Shown piece by piece: positions 8,413 to 16,786 of a DNA stretch of 64,000 nt. Each line of letters begins with the position of its first letter. Position 1 is the first letter of the stretch. Under the pieces are notes generated by a model, which saw only the letters and a program-made list of their open reading frames with translations, had not been told where the DNA came from and did not search any database. The DNA is from Paucilactobacillus kaifaensis. GTDB lineage: Bacteria > Bacillota > Bacilli > Lactobacillales > Lactobacillaceae. The position numbers were made by a program, and so were the translations under genes. The DNA is taken from the NCBI RefSeq assembly GCF_005405145.1, contig NZ_BJDM01000008.1, forward strand, positions 1 to 64,000, given 5' to 3'.

Positions 8413-8478
8413 TTTGCCTTCACTCCAATCTCACTATTTTCATTCACCCCACTAGTTTACAGATTTTCACAATCGAAT

Positions 8479-8763
8479 TCAAGAACCCTGAGGACTTTGA
8501 TTAGCTGAAAATACAAATCCATTTGTTAATTTCGCCTGTACCTGCTCTGAATTCTTACGTGTAACGACTCCGGTATTAAATTTATTAATCTGCTTTTTAT
8601 CAGATTTAAGATTAATCATTGTTTGGCACAGTAATTCATTTTGTAATTTAGAATAGATCTGACGTTGTTCGCTATACTGTCGGTAGCGATACAATTCAAT
8701 AGTCGTCGTCACCGTCATTACAATTAAAACGCTTAGCAATGCATAAGCAGGTTGTCTATTCAT
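8479..8763 (-). CDS. comGG: Late competence minor pseudopilin-like protein ComGG
   Basis: The last gene of the comG operon encodes 94 residues with an N-terminal membrane helix (about residues 7-22) and a short polar domain. It lacks the Gly-Phe prepilin cleavage site seen in the other ComG pilins, as is common for ComGG. The call rests on position, size and topology rather than on sequence motifs. ATG at 8763 follows GGGAGA and overlaps the end of comGF by 8 bases. An in-frame upstream extension exists but has no ribosome site. Confidence 0.75.
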   Translation of the reverse strand: MNRQPAYALLSVLIVMTVTTTIELYRYRQYSEQRQIYSKLQNELLCQTMINLKSDKKQINKFNTGVVTRKNSEQVQAKLTNGFVFSANQSPQGS

Positions 8764-9202
8764 TGTTTTCTCCCATAAATTTATTGAAAATGACAATATT
8801 ATCATATTTATGACCACTTAAAGTTTCCACTTTAAGTTCAACTTGTCGGTCAGAAATTTGTTGCGCATGAAAATCTTTGACACGGTCCAATAGCGGTAAA
8901 TAACCACCGCCATTTTCTTGTAGGCTCAAATACAGGTGTGTACTTTTTCCATTTAATTGGTAATATTTCACACTAATCGGGCTATTTAACATCAAGCGAT
9001 GATCCGAACAACTCATTAATTGAAATTGATGGGTTGGTGATTCTAATTCCCGCAAAAAAAGGTACCATTGAGCCGATTCATCAATCGTTTGATGATCGTT
9101 TTTTTGAAATGAATGTAAAAATAATCCAATTAGCATAGCTACCATTGAAGTAATTAGCAAGGCTAAAATACACTCGATTAAAGTAAAGCCACTTTTTTTC
9201 AT
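8756..9202 (-). CDS. comGF: Late competence minor pseudopilin ComGF
   Basis: A 148-residue type IV pilin-like protein beginning KKSGFTLIECILALLITS, with the prepilin peptidase site Gly-Phe and the conserved Glu at +5, followed by a hydrophobic helix to about residue 28. The rest is a globular exported domain of the ComGF type. It is a minor component of the competence pseudopilus that pulls DNA through the wall. The start ATG overlaps the comGE stop in ATGA, so translation is coupled. Confidence 0.85.
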   Translation of the reverse strand: MKKSGFTLIECILALLITSMVAMLIGLFLHSFQKNDHQTIDESAQWYLFLRELESPTHQFQLMSCSDHRLMLNSPISVKYYQLNGKSTHLYLSLQENGGGYLPLLDRVKDFHAQQISDRQVELKVETLSGHKYDNIVIFNKFMGENNE

Positions 9203-9486
9203 CGTGCCACCGTTAACAGTAATTTATCATTTTGGTTAACTCTTACTGCCCGTTCATTAACCACAACTGAATATCCATTCTGGGTGAATTGACGTTTCTC
9301 ATGATTAATCAAAAATTGATCAGAGGCCTCCTTTGCAATTCTTGCAATAATAAGTTCTTGTTTGGCATGCCAGAGCTGTGACTGTAGTTGATGTTCATTA
9401 ATACAGTACCAAGTAATTACAATGCTTAATATTATCAACGCAACAATGCTGTCAGCCAACACGAAACCACTATTTTTCAATTTCAA
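9199..9486 (-). CDS. comGE: Late competence minor pseudopilin ComGE
   Basis: A 95-residue protein with a pilin-like start 'KNSGFVLADSIVALIILS': the Gly-Phe junction is present, but position +5 is Asp instead of Glu. A membrane helix runs to about residue 28. Size and order place it as ComGE, a minor pseudopilin. The start is TTG at 9486 with GGGAGG upstream; it begins inside the 3' end of comGD and ends in an ATGA overlap with comGF. Confidence 0.8.
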   Translation of the reverse strand: MKLKNSGFVLADSIVALIILSIVITWYCINEHQLQSQLWHAKQELIIARIAKEASDQFLINHEKRQFTQNGYSVVVNERAVRVNQNDKLLLTVAR

Positions 9487-9910
9487 CGTAAAAACCTCCC
9501 CAGGCCAACTGAATCTTCATATCATAATTTTGATTTGTTAAATTCGAACGAAATTTTTGCGTTCGGGCCTTAACATAGCCATTCGGTAACATTTTCAATT
9601 TTGCAAAACTAATAACCTGAATAGTTTTAGGAATAACAACATCATTATGTCTTGGAATAATATGTTGATCTGTCCAACTAAACCTGATTGCACGTCTTGA
9701 CGGTAAATAATTTATGTCCGTGCCTTTATCATTTCCTCGTGCTCGCACCTGGCTAGCTTGCCAATTTTGCCGTAAGCTTTGCCAAAAATGTCGTTCCTGA
9801 CTTGCAGCAGCAACCTGTCTTAATTGCACTGCACCAAACCCAAACATCAAACTTACCAACCCTAAGACAATTAAAGTCTCTAATAATGTAAATCCCTTAT
9901 TTTTATTCAT
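9470..9910 (-). CDS. comGD: Late competence minor pseudopilin ComGD
   Basis: A 146-residue pseudopilin starting NKNKGFTLLETLIVLGLVS, with a canonical Gly-Phe processing site, Glu at +5 and a hydrophobic helix. The following domain (about residues 35-146) is the exported globular part, of GspH/ComGD type. The start is ATG at 9910, in a TAATGAATAA overlap with the comGC stop region; a GTG at 9931 is in frame but would lie before the expected short leader peptide. Confidence 0.87.
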   Translation of the reverse strand: MNKNKGFTLLETLIVLGLVSLMFGFGAVQLRQVAAASQERHFWQSLRQNWQASQVRARGNDKGTDINYLPSRRAIRFSWTDQHIIPRHNDVVIPKTIQVISFAKLKMLPNGYVKARTQKFRSNLTNQNYDMKIQLAWGGFYVEIEK

Positions 9911-10235
9911 TACCAGCTGTTGCTTTGTCACCCACTATTTTAATGTGTTCCCTTTGGGCTTTGGCAACTTGATCCTTTGTCAGATAATCTTTTTGTTGCA
10001 ACGTTTCAAAATCAACTTTATTGTCATCAGTTTCATTTTCATATAAATCAATTTGAGTTTGAACAACCGATACCATTGCATTTCGATGGACACCAGAAGC
10101 ATGTTTCCGCTGTGCCGCTAAATTGGGTAATATGATTAACACTAAGAGACTAATTATAAATAGTACGACTGACATTTCTAATAGCGTAAAACCTTTACGC
10201 TGCTTACTTTTAATACTGTTTTTAATTTTCTTCAT
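9903..10235 (-). CDS. comGC: Major competence pseudopilin ComGC
   Basis: A 110-residue major pseudopilin. After a short basic leader it has 'RKGFTLLEMSVVLFIISLL' with the prepilin peptidase (ComC) site Gly-Phe and Glu at +5; the hydrophobic helix runs to about residue 40 and is followed by the small polar domain typical of ComGC. It polymerises into the pilus that binds and retracts DNA during transformation. Its stop region overlaps comGD, and comGB ends 2 bases before it. Confidence 0.93.
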   Translation of the reverse strand: MKKIKNSIKSKQRKGFTLLEMSVVLFIISLLVLIILPNLAAQRKHASGVHRNAMVSVVQTQIDLYENETDDNKVDFETLQQKDYLTKDQVAKAQREHIKIVGDKATAGNE

Positions 10236-10237
10236 GA

Positions 10238-11293
10238 CTAATAAATTCCTTTCATTGACTGATAAATTGGTAACATGATTCTTAAATACATCCCAATAAT
10301 CACGATTGCTATCACTCCAAATAGTAGTGGCTGCACCAGAGTTAATAAACGTTCAATTGATTGAATTAAACGCTTAAATAACATTCGTGAAAAAACATCT
10401 AGTTCATTGCCTAATTCTAAAATTGATTCACCCTTATTCATAAATATTATTAATTCATGTGGTAGATAAGGATACTGTTTAATTAATTGATTCGGACTCT
10501 GCCCACTATTTAATGACTGGTCCAGCACTTCTCCCAACTGATGCAATAACGATGTTTCATCAAATTGTTGCACCAGTTGACAAACTGACTTAATCCCCAT
10601 TCCATTTTGCAACAGCAAAGCAAAATTAGTTACTAAATAATAGCCATAATATTGACGATAACTTTTACCAATTACAGGCAATTGGCAAAGTAAATTCACT
10701 CGATTCATCGTTGAAGTTTTCATCCATCTAAATAATGTCAGTAGTATCAGCCCGATCACTACCATAGCAAGCCCACCCCACAACCATGGCAAAAAAGATA
10801 ACTTTCCAGTCCCAATGCCCTGGTCATTTTGCCAAACAGCCAACTCAGGAAAAACTAATACTTTTAATGCCAGCAATAATAGTCCCAAAAGTCCTAATAA
10901 TATTACAGGATATCGTAACAGCGTTTTTAATTTTAACTGTTGTTGAACTTTCAAATTTAGAAAGTTTCCTAATCGAGCAATTGTCTGCTGCAAATTACCA
11001 TGCTGTTCAGCTATTTTTAATTGATAATAAATATCTCGACTAACATACTGCCGTAAACTGTCCGCAAAGTTAGCACCCTGTGTCATTTGATGATCAACTG
11101 CCACTAACATTTTGGCATGCTCAGGCATCAAAGTCTGTGAGAAACTAATTGCCTGATGCATTGAAAACCCAACTTTCAACAAATCAGACAACAATGAGAA
11201 CCATCCTGCCTGTTCTCTGGTTTTGAGTTTACCCCCATTGATATTTATTTGCCGTTGTCCTGGTAATTTTATTTTCTTGACTGCATTGATCAA
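10238..11293 (-). CDS. comGB: Competence type II secretion/type IV pilus membrane protein ComGB
   Basis: A 351-residue polytopic protein of the GspF/ComGB family, the inner-membrane platform that couples the ComGA ATPase to pseudopilus assembly. It has two copies of the cytoplasmic T2SSF domain (about residues 30-130 and 230-330), each followed by membrane segments (about 131-150, 165-190 and 325-345). The assigned start is TTG at 11293 after GGGGGCGGC, which makes a 65-base overlap with comGA. No later ATG, GTG or TTG gives a plausible N-terminus, so the overlap is probably real. Confidence 0.92.
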   Translation of the reverse strand: MINAVKKIKLPGQRQININGGKLKTREQAGWFSLLSDLLKVGFSMHQAISFSQTLMPEHAKMLVAVDHQMTQGANFADSLRQYVSRDIYYQLKIAEQHGNLQQTIARLGNFLNLKVQQQLKLKTLLRYPVILLGLLGLLLLALKVLVFPELAVWQNDQGIGTGKLSFLPWLWGGLAMVVIGLILLTLFRWMKTSTMNRVNLLCQLPVIGKSYRQYYGYYLVTNFALLLQNGMGIKSVCQLVQQFDETSLLHQLGEVLDQSLNSGQSPNQLIKQYPYLPHELIIFMNKGESILELGNELDVFSRMLFKRLIQSIERLLTLVQPLLFGVIAIVIIGMYLRIMLPIYQSMKGIY

Positions 11294-12215
11294 GATGCCG
11301 CCCCCATTCAGTTGTCATTGTTCCCAAATTGTTTTTTTCAAATGCCATTTGTAACTGAGATTCGCTAAGCAAATCATAGAGTACCGCAAACTGACTATCA
11401 GTTGTTGGCAACAGTCTTTGATAACACACTCCTTGAATTACCTGTTCTAAATAACTAGCATCAACCTCTAGTTGCAACATTCGATTAATTACTCCAAATG
11501 TATTTCGGGAATGAATGGTAGCCATCACCAAATGACCACTTAATGCCGCCTTAACCGCCATATTAGCAGTCATGGTGTCTCTAATTTCTCCAATAATGAA
11601 AACATCTGGTCGATGGCGTAGTCCAACTTTTAATAACTGTTCGTAATCCATTTGTGCTCGCTCATTAACTTGTAACTGAATAAAATTTGGTTCTTGGATT
11701 TCAACAGGATCTTCGATTGTCATTACAATTTGTGATTGGCAACAATTTTTTGCTAGTTGGTACATAGTAGTCGTTTTTCCTGAACCCATTGGTCCTGAAA
11801 ATAACACCAATCCACGGCGGCTAATAATCTGTTCTAACTGGGGCCACTGTTGTGACACTAGTTGCTGACCTCTTAACTGTCCCAAAGGATAGATAAATCG
11901 AATTACTAAGGACTCATTTCCCTGAAAATCTCCAACACTTGAAAGTCGTAGATTGATTGCTTGCTTATTTACTTGCCATAAAATGGCTCCAACCTGAGGC
12001 CGACGATGTTCGCTAACAGCCATGTTAGCACGATACTTTAAATACGTAATTAATTTATTTCCCTCCTCTTTTGTCACCTGATCGACCGTTGTTAACTGAA
12101 TTTGTGAATTGAGCATTATTTTATATCCCTTATTAGTCGGCAAAATATACAAATCAGACGATTGACTTTCAACACATTGCAAAATATAACCCGAAAACTT
12201 TTCTGAACTAATCAT
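11229..12215 (-). CDS. comGA: Competence pilus assembly ATPase ComGA
   Basis: A 328-residue GspE/PilB-type traffic ATPase that powers assembly of the DNA-uptake pseudopilus. It shows the Walker A 'FSGPMGSGKTTTMYQ' (about residues 139-153), the Asp box 'TIEDPVEI', the Walker B region 'VFIIGEIRD' and the His box 'GHLVMATIHS'. It is shorter at the N-terminus than PilB proteins, as ComGA usually is. ATG at 12215 follows GGGGGAGG. It is the first gene of a complete comGA-comGG operon. The 60 bases between the yebC terminator and the start contain no clear sigma-A promoter, which fits control by an alternative factor such as ComX/SigH (inference). Confidence 0.95.
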   Translation of the reverse strand: MISSEKFSGYILQCVESQSSDLYILPTNKGYKIMLNSQIQLTTVDQVTKEEGNKLITYLKYRANMAVSEHRRPQVGAILWQVNKQAINLRLSSVGDFQGNESLVIRFIYPLGQLRGQQLVSQQWPQLEQIISRRGLVLFSGPMGSGKTTTMYQLAKNCCQSQIVMTIEDPVEIQEPNFIQLQVNERAQMDYEQLLKVGLRHRPDVFIIGEIRDTMTANMAVKAALSGHLVMATIHSRNTFGVINRMLQLEVDASYLEQVIQGVCYQRLLPTTDSQFAVLYDLLSESQLQMAFEKNNLGTMTTEWGRHLDQCSQENKITRTTANKYQWG

Positions 12216-12269
12216 AAAAACCTCCCCCCACTAACTATTAAATACGCGAAAGAAAAAACAATTTCACGA

Positions 12270-12302
12270 AAAAAAAGACCCAAACATCAATTTGATGTTT
12301 GG
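12270..12302 (-). terminator. Terminator of yebC
   Basis: On the minus strand, CCAAACATCAA and TTGATGTTTGG form a palindromic hairpin followed by eight T residues. It separates yebC from the comG operon. Confidence 0.9.
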
Positions 12303-12321
12303 ATCATTCATAATCAATTAA

Positions 12322-13056
12322 TTAATCTTCATCTGAAACTACTCCAGCTTCATATACATCAGCAACATCATCATTACTTTCTAATTCATCAATGAGATGT
12401 TGATACTGTGAAACTTTATCTGCCGGTACCTCAGTAGTATTTTCTGGTAACATCGTTACTTCTGCTGTATCCAGATCGTATCCTTTTTCTTGTAATGCAT
12501 CACGAACGCTAACTAGATCACTTGGAGCAGTGAAAATTTCGAATGCTTCATCTTCAGCATTCATATCTTCAGCGCCAGCATCTAAAGCATCCATTAACAT
12601 TGTATCTTCATCAGTGTCTAATCCATCACGTAAAATAACAATATAGCCGCGACGGTTAAACATATATGACACAGAACCAGTTGCACCAAGTGCACCACCG
12701 GAATGAGTAAACGCTGAACGAATTGCAGCAGCAGTACGGTTCTTGTTATCAGTCAGTGCCGATACCATTACAGCAATACCGCCAGGCCCATACCCTTCAT
12801 AAGTAATTTCATCAAACTTGGCGCCACCAGCACCAGTTGCCTTATCAATTGCACGTTGCACATTATCTTTAGGCATGTTAGCACCACGCGCTTTATCCAT
12901 CACCAAACGTAGTTGAGGGTTATTCGCGGGATCAGGATCACCTGCTTTAGCGGCTTGATACAAGTCACGTGAAATCTTTTGAAAAATTTTGCCACGCTTG
13001 GCATCTTGGGCGTTTTTACGTCCTTGAATATTATGCCATTTAGAATGTCCTGACAT
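12322..13056 (-). CDS. YebC/PmpR family DNA-binding regulatory protein
   Basis: A 244-residue protein that starts with the family signature '[21 protein letters not shown]' and has the conserved '[13 protein letters not shown]' and '[11 protein letters not shown]' blocks. Members bind DNA as regulators; more recent work links some YebC proteins to translation of proline-rich stretches, so the role here is open. I chose ATG 13056, which has GAGGAG upstream and the canonical N-terminus, rather than in-frame codons up to 28 codons earlier. It ends before a strong terminator. Confidence 0.93.
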   Translation of the reverse strand: MSGHSKWHNIQGRKNAQDAKRGKIFQKISRDLYQAAKAGDPDPANNPQLRLVMDKARGANMPKDNVQRAIDKATGAGGAKFDEITYEGYGPGGIAVMVSALTDNKNRTAAAIRSAFTHSGGALGATGSVSYMFNRRGYIVILRDGLDTDEDTMLMDALDAGAEDMNAEDEAFEIFTAPSDLVSVRDALQEKGYDLDTAEVTMLPENTTEVPADKVSQYQHLIDELESNDDVADVYEAGVVSDED

Positions 13057-13156
13057 GTCGAACTCCTCTTTTCCGTAATTAGTGAATTTTAGCCTTTTCA
13101 GACCAATAAAAATAATATCAAATCTCCATCTATAAATCAAGCATGTACGCCTGTGT

Positions 13157-13966
13157 CTATCCTCTGAACACCCTGCGTAAGCCTAACAAGATGGCTCCAA
13201 CAATTAATAAAGTCAGTGCCAATCCATTACCAAAATGGCCTAAATCCTGAATTGCCTGACTACTTAAAGTGCTCAAATAAGATGAACTCTCAACCAAGCT
13301 ATTCAAGAATACCATCATTGCCTTAATAAGGGCCAGGGCTAACAATGAACTAATTATTAAAATCCAGCTCAATGAAGCAATCAAATGATGCCGCATCAAC
13401 GCCCATATCAGCAATAATATCAAGATAATTGTACTTAGAACCAACACCATTGTTGTGGTTTTTTTTGCCATCAGTAATTTACTAGAAATTTCCTTGACCC
13501 GGGCTGTATTTATTTGCTGCGTGATAGCTTCATTAATTTTGGTTTTGACAGTGCTTGTAATTGCAGTTGGTAACTGACTTGTGCTAACACCTAAACCTGA
13601 TAAATCTTGATCAATCAACTTTTCTGCCCTAGTAAAAACTGGATTTAAATTCAATTTGATTTCATTGCCAGCATAAACTTGCTTTACAGAAGTCTTGACT
13701 AAACGATTAGCTTCCTTTTTGGTCATTATATTGTCTGGAAGACCATATTGTGATAACTCCTGATTAACATTAGTGACAATAGTGGTACTAATAGACGATT
13801 TACTAATTTCACGAGCAACAAAATTCTGATTGAATATTGTGCCATTAAAAATTAGCGCCATCAAAAAAACAGTTGCAACAATTATTCCAATTAAATTAAA
13901 GCTACGGTGGTGTTTTTGATTACTTAATTGAACTTTACTTTTAAACTTTACTTGTCGACTCTCCAA
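13157..13966 (-). CDS. Hypothetical membrane protein with a large extracytoplasmic domain
   Basis: I do not recognise this 269-residue protein. After a basic cytoplasmic start it has one membrane helix (about residues 24-44), an extracytoplasmic region of roughly 120 residues rich in Thr, Ser, Asn and Gln with predicted helices, then three membrane helices near 167-187, 194-216 and 245-264. The overall shape suggests an envelope sensor or accessory protein, but no motif assigns it. The start is TTG at 13966 with GGAGGTGG five bases upstream. It lies 25 bases after ccpA on the same strand and is likely cotranscribed with it. Confidence 0.75.
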   Translation of the reverse strand: MESRQVKFKSKVQLSNQKHHRSFNLIGIIVATVFLMALIFNGTIFNQNFVAREISKSSISTTIVTNVNQELSQYGLPDNIMTKKEANRLVKTSVKQVYAGNEIKLNLNPVFTRAEKLIDQDLSGLGVSTSQLPTAITSTVKTKINEAITQQINTARVKEISSKLLMAKKTTTMVLVLSTIILILLLIWALMRHHLIASLSWILIISSLLALALIKAMMVFLNSLVESSSYLSTLSSQAIQDLGHFGNGLALTLLIVGAILLGLRRVFRG

Positions 13967-13991
13967 TTAACCACCTCCGGAACAAATACGA

Positions 13992-14993
13992 TTAACGGGT
14001 AGAATCACGTTTTATTAAGCCATAGGGCAAAATCACGTTTCGTTCATCCACTTCTTCACCATTCATTAACTTGGTTAGCAAACGCATTGCCACCGCACCA
14101 ATATCATAAAGTGGCTGAGTTACTGACGACATTTTTGGCCTTGTGATTTCCGTATATTTAGTGTCGTTAGCAGTTGTGATTTCAAATTGTTCGGGAACTT
14201 TAATTCCATGGTCAGTTAGGCCATTTAACAAACCTGCAGCTAATTCATCATCACCAACAAAAGCAGCAGTGACACCACTTTCTTGGATTTTTTCAGCTAG
14301 TTCATATCCTGTATTATATGAATTATTGGTCTCGTACACAAATTGATCATTAAATTGTTTGCCAGACTCTTCGATTGCTTGCCGATAACCTTTCAAACGA
14401 TAATCGCGATTAATCGATTGTGACATAGGACCAATTACCAACGCTACTTTAGAGCTACCGCGTTTTAATAAATTAGTCACTGCTTCTTTAGTTGCAGCAA
14501 CATAGTCAATGCTGACACTTGGTAAATCTTGTTTGATGTCAACGGAACCAGCAATAACGACTGGCATTGATGCGCGCTCAAATTCGTGCTTTAAATCGTC
14601 CCCCATTTGATTACCCATGAAGATAAGACCATCAACTTGTTTCGCCAATAAAGTATTCACCACTTGTAATTCTTTATTACCATTTTCATCAGAATTAGCC
14701 AAAATGATATTATACTTATACATTGATGCAATATCATCAATTCCTAATGCCAACTCTGCAAAATAAGCATTCGTAACATCTGGAATAATCACTCCGATTG
14801 TAGTTGTCTTTTTGCTAGCTAACCCTCGAGCAACCGCATTTGGTCGGTAGTCCAAGCGATCGATGACATCCAATACCTTCTTTCTAGTCGCTGGTTTAAC
14901 ATTAGGATTGCCATTGACAACTCGTGAAACTGTGGCCATTGAAACAGCTGCTTCTCTGGCAACATCATATATTGTAACTGTTTGTTTTTCCAT
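13992..14993 (-). CDS. ccpA: Catabolite control protein A
   Basis: A 333-residue LacI-family regulator. The N-terminal helix-turn-helix and hinge helix 'TIYDVAREAAVSMATVSRV' is near-identical in type to CcpA of other Firmicutes, and the periplasmic-binding-like core follows. CcpA binds HPr-Ser46-P and cre sites to control carbon metabolism. The start is ATG 14993, preceded by GAAAGGGC; an earlier in-frame ATG (15014) has no ribosome site. It is divergent from pepQ, the classical lactobacillus arrangement. I found no convincing cre in the intergenic region. Confidence 0.95.
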   Translation of the reverse strand: MEKQTVTIYDVAREAAVSMATVSRVVNGNPNVKPATRKKVLDVIDRLDYRPNAVARGLASKKTTTIGVIIPDVTNAYFAELALGIDDIASMYKYNIILANSDENGNKELQVVNTLLAKQVDGLIFMGNQMGDDLKHEFERASMPVVIAGSVDIKQDLPSVSIDYVAATKEAVTNLLKRGSSKVALVIGPMSQSINRDYRLKGYRQAIEESGKQFNDQFVYETNNSYNTGYELAEKIQESGVTAAFVGDDELAAGLLNGLTDHGIKVPEQFEITTANDTKYTEITRPKMSSVTQPLYDIGAVAMRLLTKLMNGEEVDERNVILPYGLIKRDSTR

Positions 14994-15052
14994 TGTTTTA
15001 AGCCCTTTCTTCATTGATATGATTTGTTTTCATATTCTTTCATAACTCAGCT

Positions 15053-15081
15053 AATATAGCAGATTACCAGCAAAAACGCAA
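15053..15081 (-). promoter_or_regulatory. ccpA promoter
   Basis: Minus strand: -35 TTGCGT (15076-15081), a 17-base spacer ending in TGC (extended -10) and the -10 TATATT (15053-15058). The expected start is about 50 bases before the ccpA ATG. Confidence 0.7.
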
Positions 15082-15125
15082 ACCACAAGATTATTCGCCT
15101 ACTCGGTTCAAGCCAAGAATTGTGC

Positions 15126-15131
15126 TATAAT
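15126..15131 (+). promoter_or_regulatory. pepQ extended -10 promoter
   Basis: A perfect TATAAT preceded by TGC (extended -10) lies 31 bases before the pepQ ATG. The -35 at the expected distance is poor. Confidence 0.6.
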
Positions 15132-15162
15132 TGGTGCCAATCAATTGAAGGAGCGATGTTAG

Positions 15163-16260
15163 ATGACACAATTAGAAAAAGTGCAACAATGGGTTAGTGA
15201 CCAAGAACTCGACGCTGCCTACTTGAGCGATCCTATGACAATTACATACTTGACAGGATTTAATAGCGATCCAATTGAGCGAATTTTAGCTTTGATTGTA
15301 TTTCCAGATCAAGATCCGTTTTTATTTGCCCCAGCACTAGAAGTTGAAGCAATTAAAGACACTGGTTGGAAATACCCTGTTTATGGATATTTAGACCATG
15401 AGCACCCATTTGAAATGATCGCCAATCAAGTTTTTAAGCGTAATTCCAATCCAAAAAACTGGGGAATTGAAAAATCACAGTTGACCATTGATCGGCTTAA
15501 CTCGTTGACTGAACAATTTCCTAAAGCTCATTTTGATATGGATGTGACCGAATTAATTCAACGATTAAGACTAATCAAAAATCAAGATGAAATTGAGAAG
15601 TTAAATGAAGCTGGTAAATGGGCGGATTTTGCGTTTAAAACTGGATTTGAAGCCGTTAAAATTGGACAAACCGAACAACAAGTTGCTGCTCAATTGGAGT
15701 ACGCCCTTAAACAACATGGTATTATGCAGATGAGTTTTGAGACTTTGATTCAAGCAGGTGCACATGCTGCAGAACCTCATGGGGCAACTGCCGCAAATAA
15801 AATTACTGGTGATGAACTAATTTTGTTTGACCTTGGGACAGTTTTTGAAGGGTACATTAGCGATGCTTCTAGAACAGTTGCTGTCGGAAAATTAAATGAT
15901 AAACAGGCCGATATTTATAAGGTTTGTTTGGAAGCTCAGTTAACCGCCCAAGCTGCTGCTAAACCTGGCTTGACTGCAGAACAATTAGATAAAATTGCTC
16001 GCGACGTCATCACTAAAGCTGGTTACGGCGATTATTTCATCCACAGATTAGGTCATGGAATGGGAATGAGTGAGCACGAATTTCCATCCATTATGGAAGG
16101 TAACACCATGCAATTGGAACCTGGCATGTGTTTTTCTATTGAACCAGGAATCTATATTCCCGGTGTTGCCGGTGTCCGAATTGAGGACTGCGTTCATATT
16201 ACTGCAGATGGCTGCCTACCATTTACACATACACCAAAAGAATTAACTTATGTTGGTTAA
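15163..16260 (+). CDS. pepQ: Xaa-Pro dipeptidase PepQ (M24 family)
   Basis: A 365-residue prolidase: an N-terminal creatinase-like domain followed by the M24 pita-bread domain. The five metal ligands are recognisable: Asp in 'LILFDLG', Asp in 'YISDASR', His in 'RLGHGMGMSEHE', Glu in 'SIEPGIYIP' and Glu in 'VRIEDCV'. It cleaves dipeptides with C-terminal proline in the cytoplasm, finishing casein or peptide breakdown. ATG at 15163 follows GAAGGAG. It is divergent from ccpA, and CcpA control of this gene is known in lactobacilli, although no strong cre is visible here. Confidence 0.96.
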   Translation: MTQLEKVQQWVSDQELDAAYLSDPMTITYLTGFNSDPIERILALIVFPDQDPFLFAPALEVEAIKDTGWKYPVYGYLDHEHPFEMIANQVFKRNSNPKNWGIEKSQLTIDRLNSLTEQFPKAHFDMDVTELIQRLRLIKNQDEIEKLNEAGKWADFAFKTGFEAVKIGQTEQQVAAQLEYALKQHGIMQMSFETLIQAGAHAAEPHGATAANKITGDELILFDLGTVFEGYISDASRTVAVGKLNDKQADIYKVCLEAQLTAQAAAKPGLTAEQLDKIARDVITKAGYGDYFIHRLGHGMGMSEHEFPSIMEGNTMQLEPGMCFSIEPGIYIPGVAGVRIEDCVHITADGCLPFTHTPKELTYVG

Positions 16261-16263
16261 ATC

Positions 16264-16335
16264 AAAAGTATAAGTTGTATATAAAAACACCCCTTTATCT
16301 TTGAAGGGGTGTTTTTATATACAACTTATACTTTT
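16264..16335. terminator. Very long bidirectional terminator between pepQ and the YtxH gene
   Basis: A perfect inverted repeat with 32-base arms (16264-16295 and 16304-16335) and an 8-base loop. The core CACCCCTT/AAGGGGTG is flanked by A and T runs, so it works as a terminator from either side. The right arm runs into the stop codon of the minus-strand YtxH gene. Confidence 0.93.
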
Positions 16336-16768
16336 AAGATTGATCATCTGCATCGATAATTTCATCATCCGAATCAGTTTTGTCAATCACAATATCATCT
16401 GAAACATCATCTTCGTTTTCAACTGCAGAAGCTAATTGTTCACGAATTGATGCTGTTTGTTCCTCAAAATGATCATTGCTAAAATGGTCGACCACTTGAT
16501 CTTTTTGTGCTTTTAATTTTTCGCTTGCTGTCCGTACCTTAGATTGGGCATCTTCTTTATATTGGTCCGCATTACTAATTAAGTCATCCGCCGCATCCTG
16601 AGCATAAAGCGCATAATCAATCACTTGATCCTTTAAGTTTGCGCTAGTATCTCTAACTTTTTGTTTAAGCTGATCTTTTTGTTCATCAGTGAGTAAGTAA
16701 TGTGCTGCAGCAGCGGCAGCAACTCCACCAAGAGTCAATCCAATCAAAAATCCTTTAGCCATTGCCAT
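16334..16768 (-). CDS. YtxH domain-containing small envelope/stress protein
   Basis: A 144-residue protein with an N-terminal hydrophobic, glycine- and alanine-rich segment (about residues 4-24) followed by 'YLLTDEQKDQLKQKVRD', a long charged coiled-coil-like region and an acidic tail rich in Asp. This matches the YtxH family, often induced by general stress; the molecular role is unknown. Two ATG codons lie two codons apart; the second (16762) is nine bases after AGAGG and is the more likely start. The DUF948 gene lies 18 bases upstream, a common pairing. Confidence 0.85.
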   Translation of the reverse strand: MAMAKGFLIGLTLGGVAAAAAAHYLLTDEQKDQLKQKVRDTSANLKDQVIDYALYAQDAADDLISNADQYKEDAQSKVRTASEKLKAQKDQVVDHFSNDHFEEQTASIREQLASAVENEDDVSDDIVIDKTDSDDEIIDADDQS

Positions 16769-16786
16769 CTTCCTCTCTATTAAAAA

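Noticed and set aside
15015-15162. cre site in the ccpA-pepQ intergenic region
   Set aside because: The closest sequences (around 15015-15045) lack the central CG and the correct length, so I do not call one.
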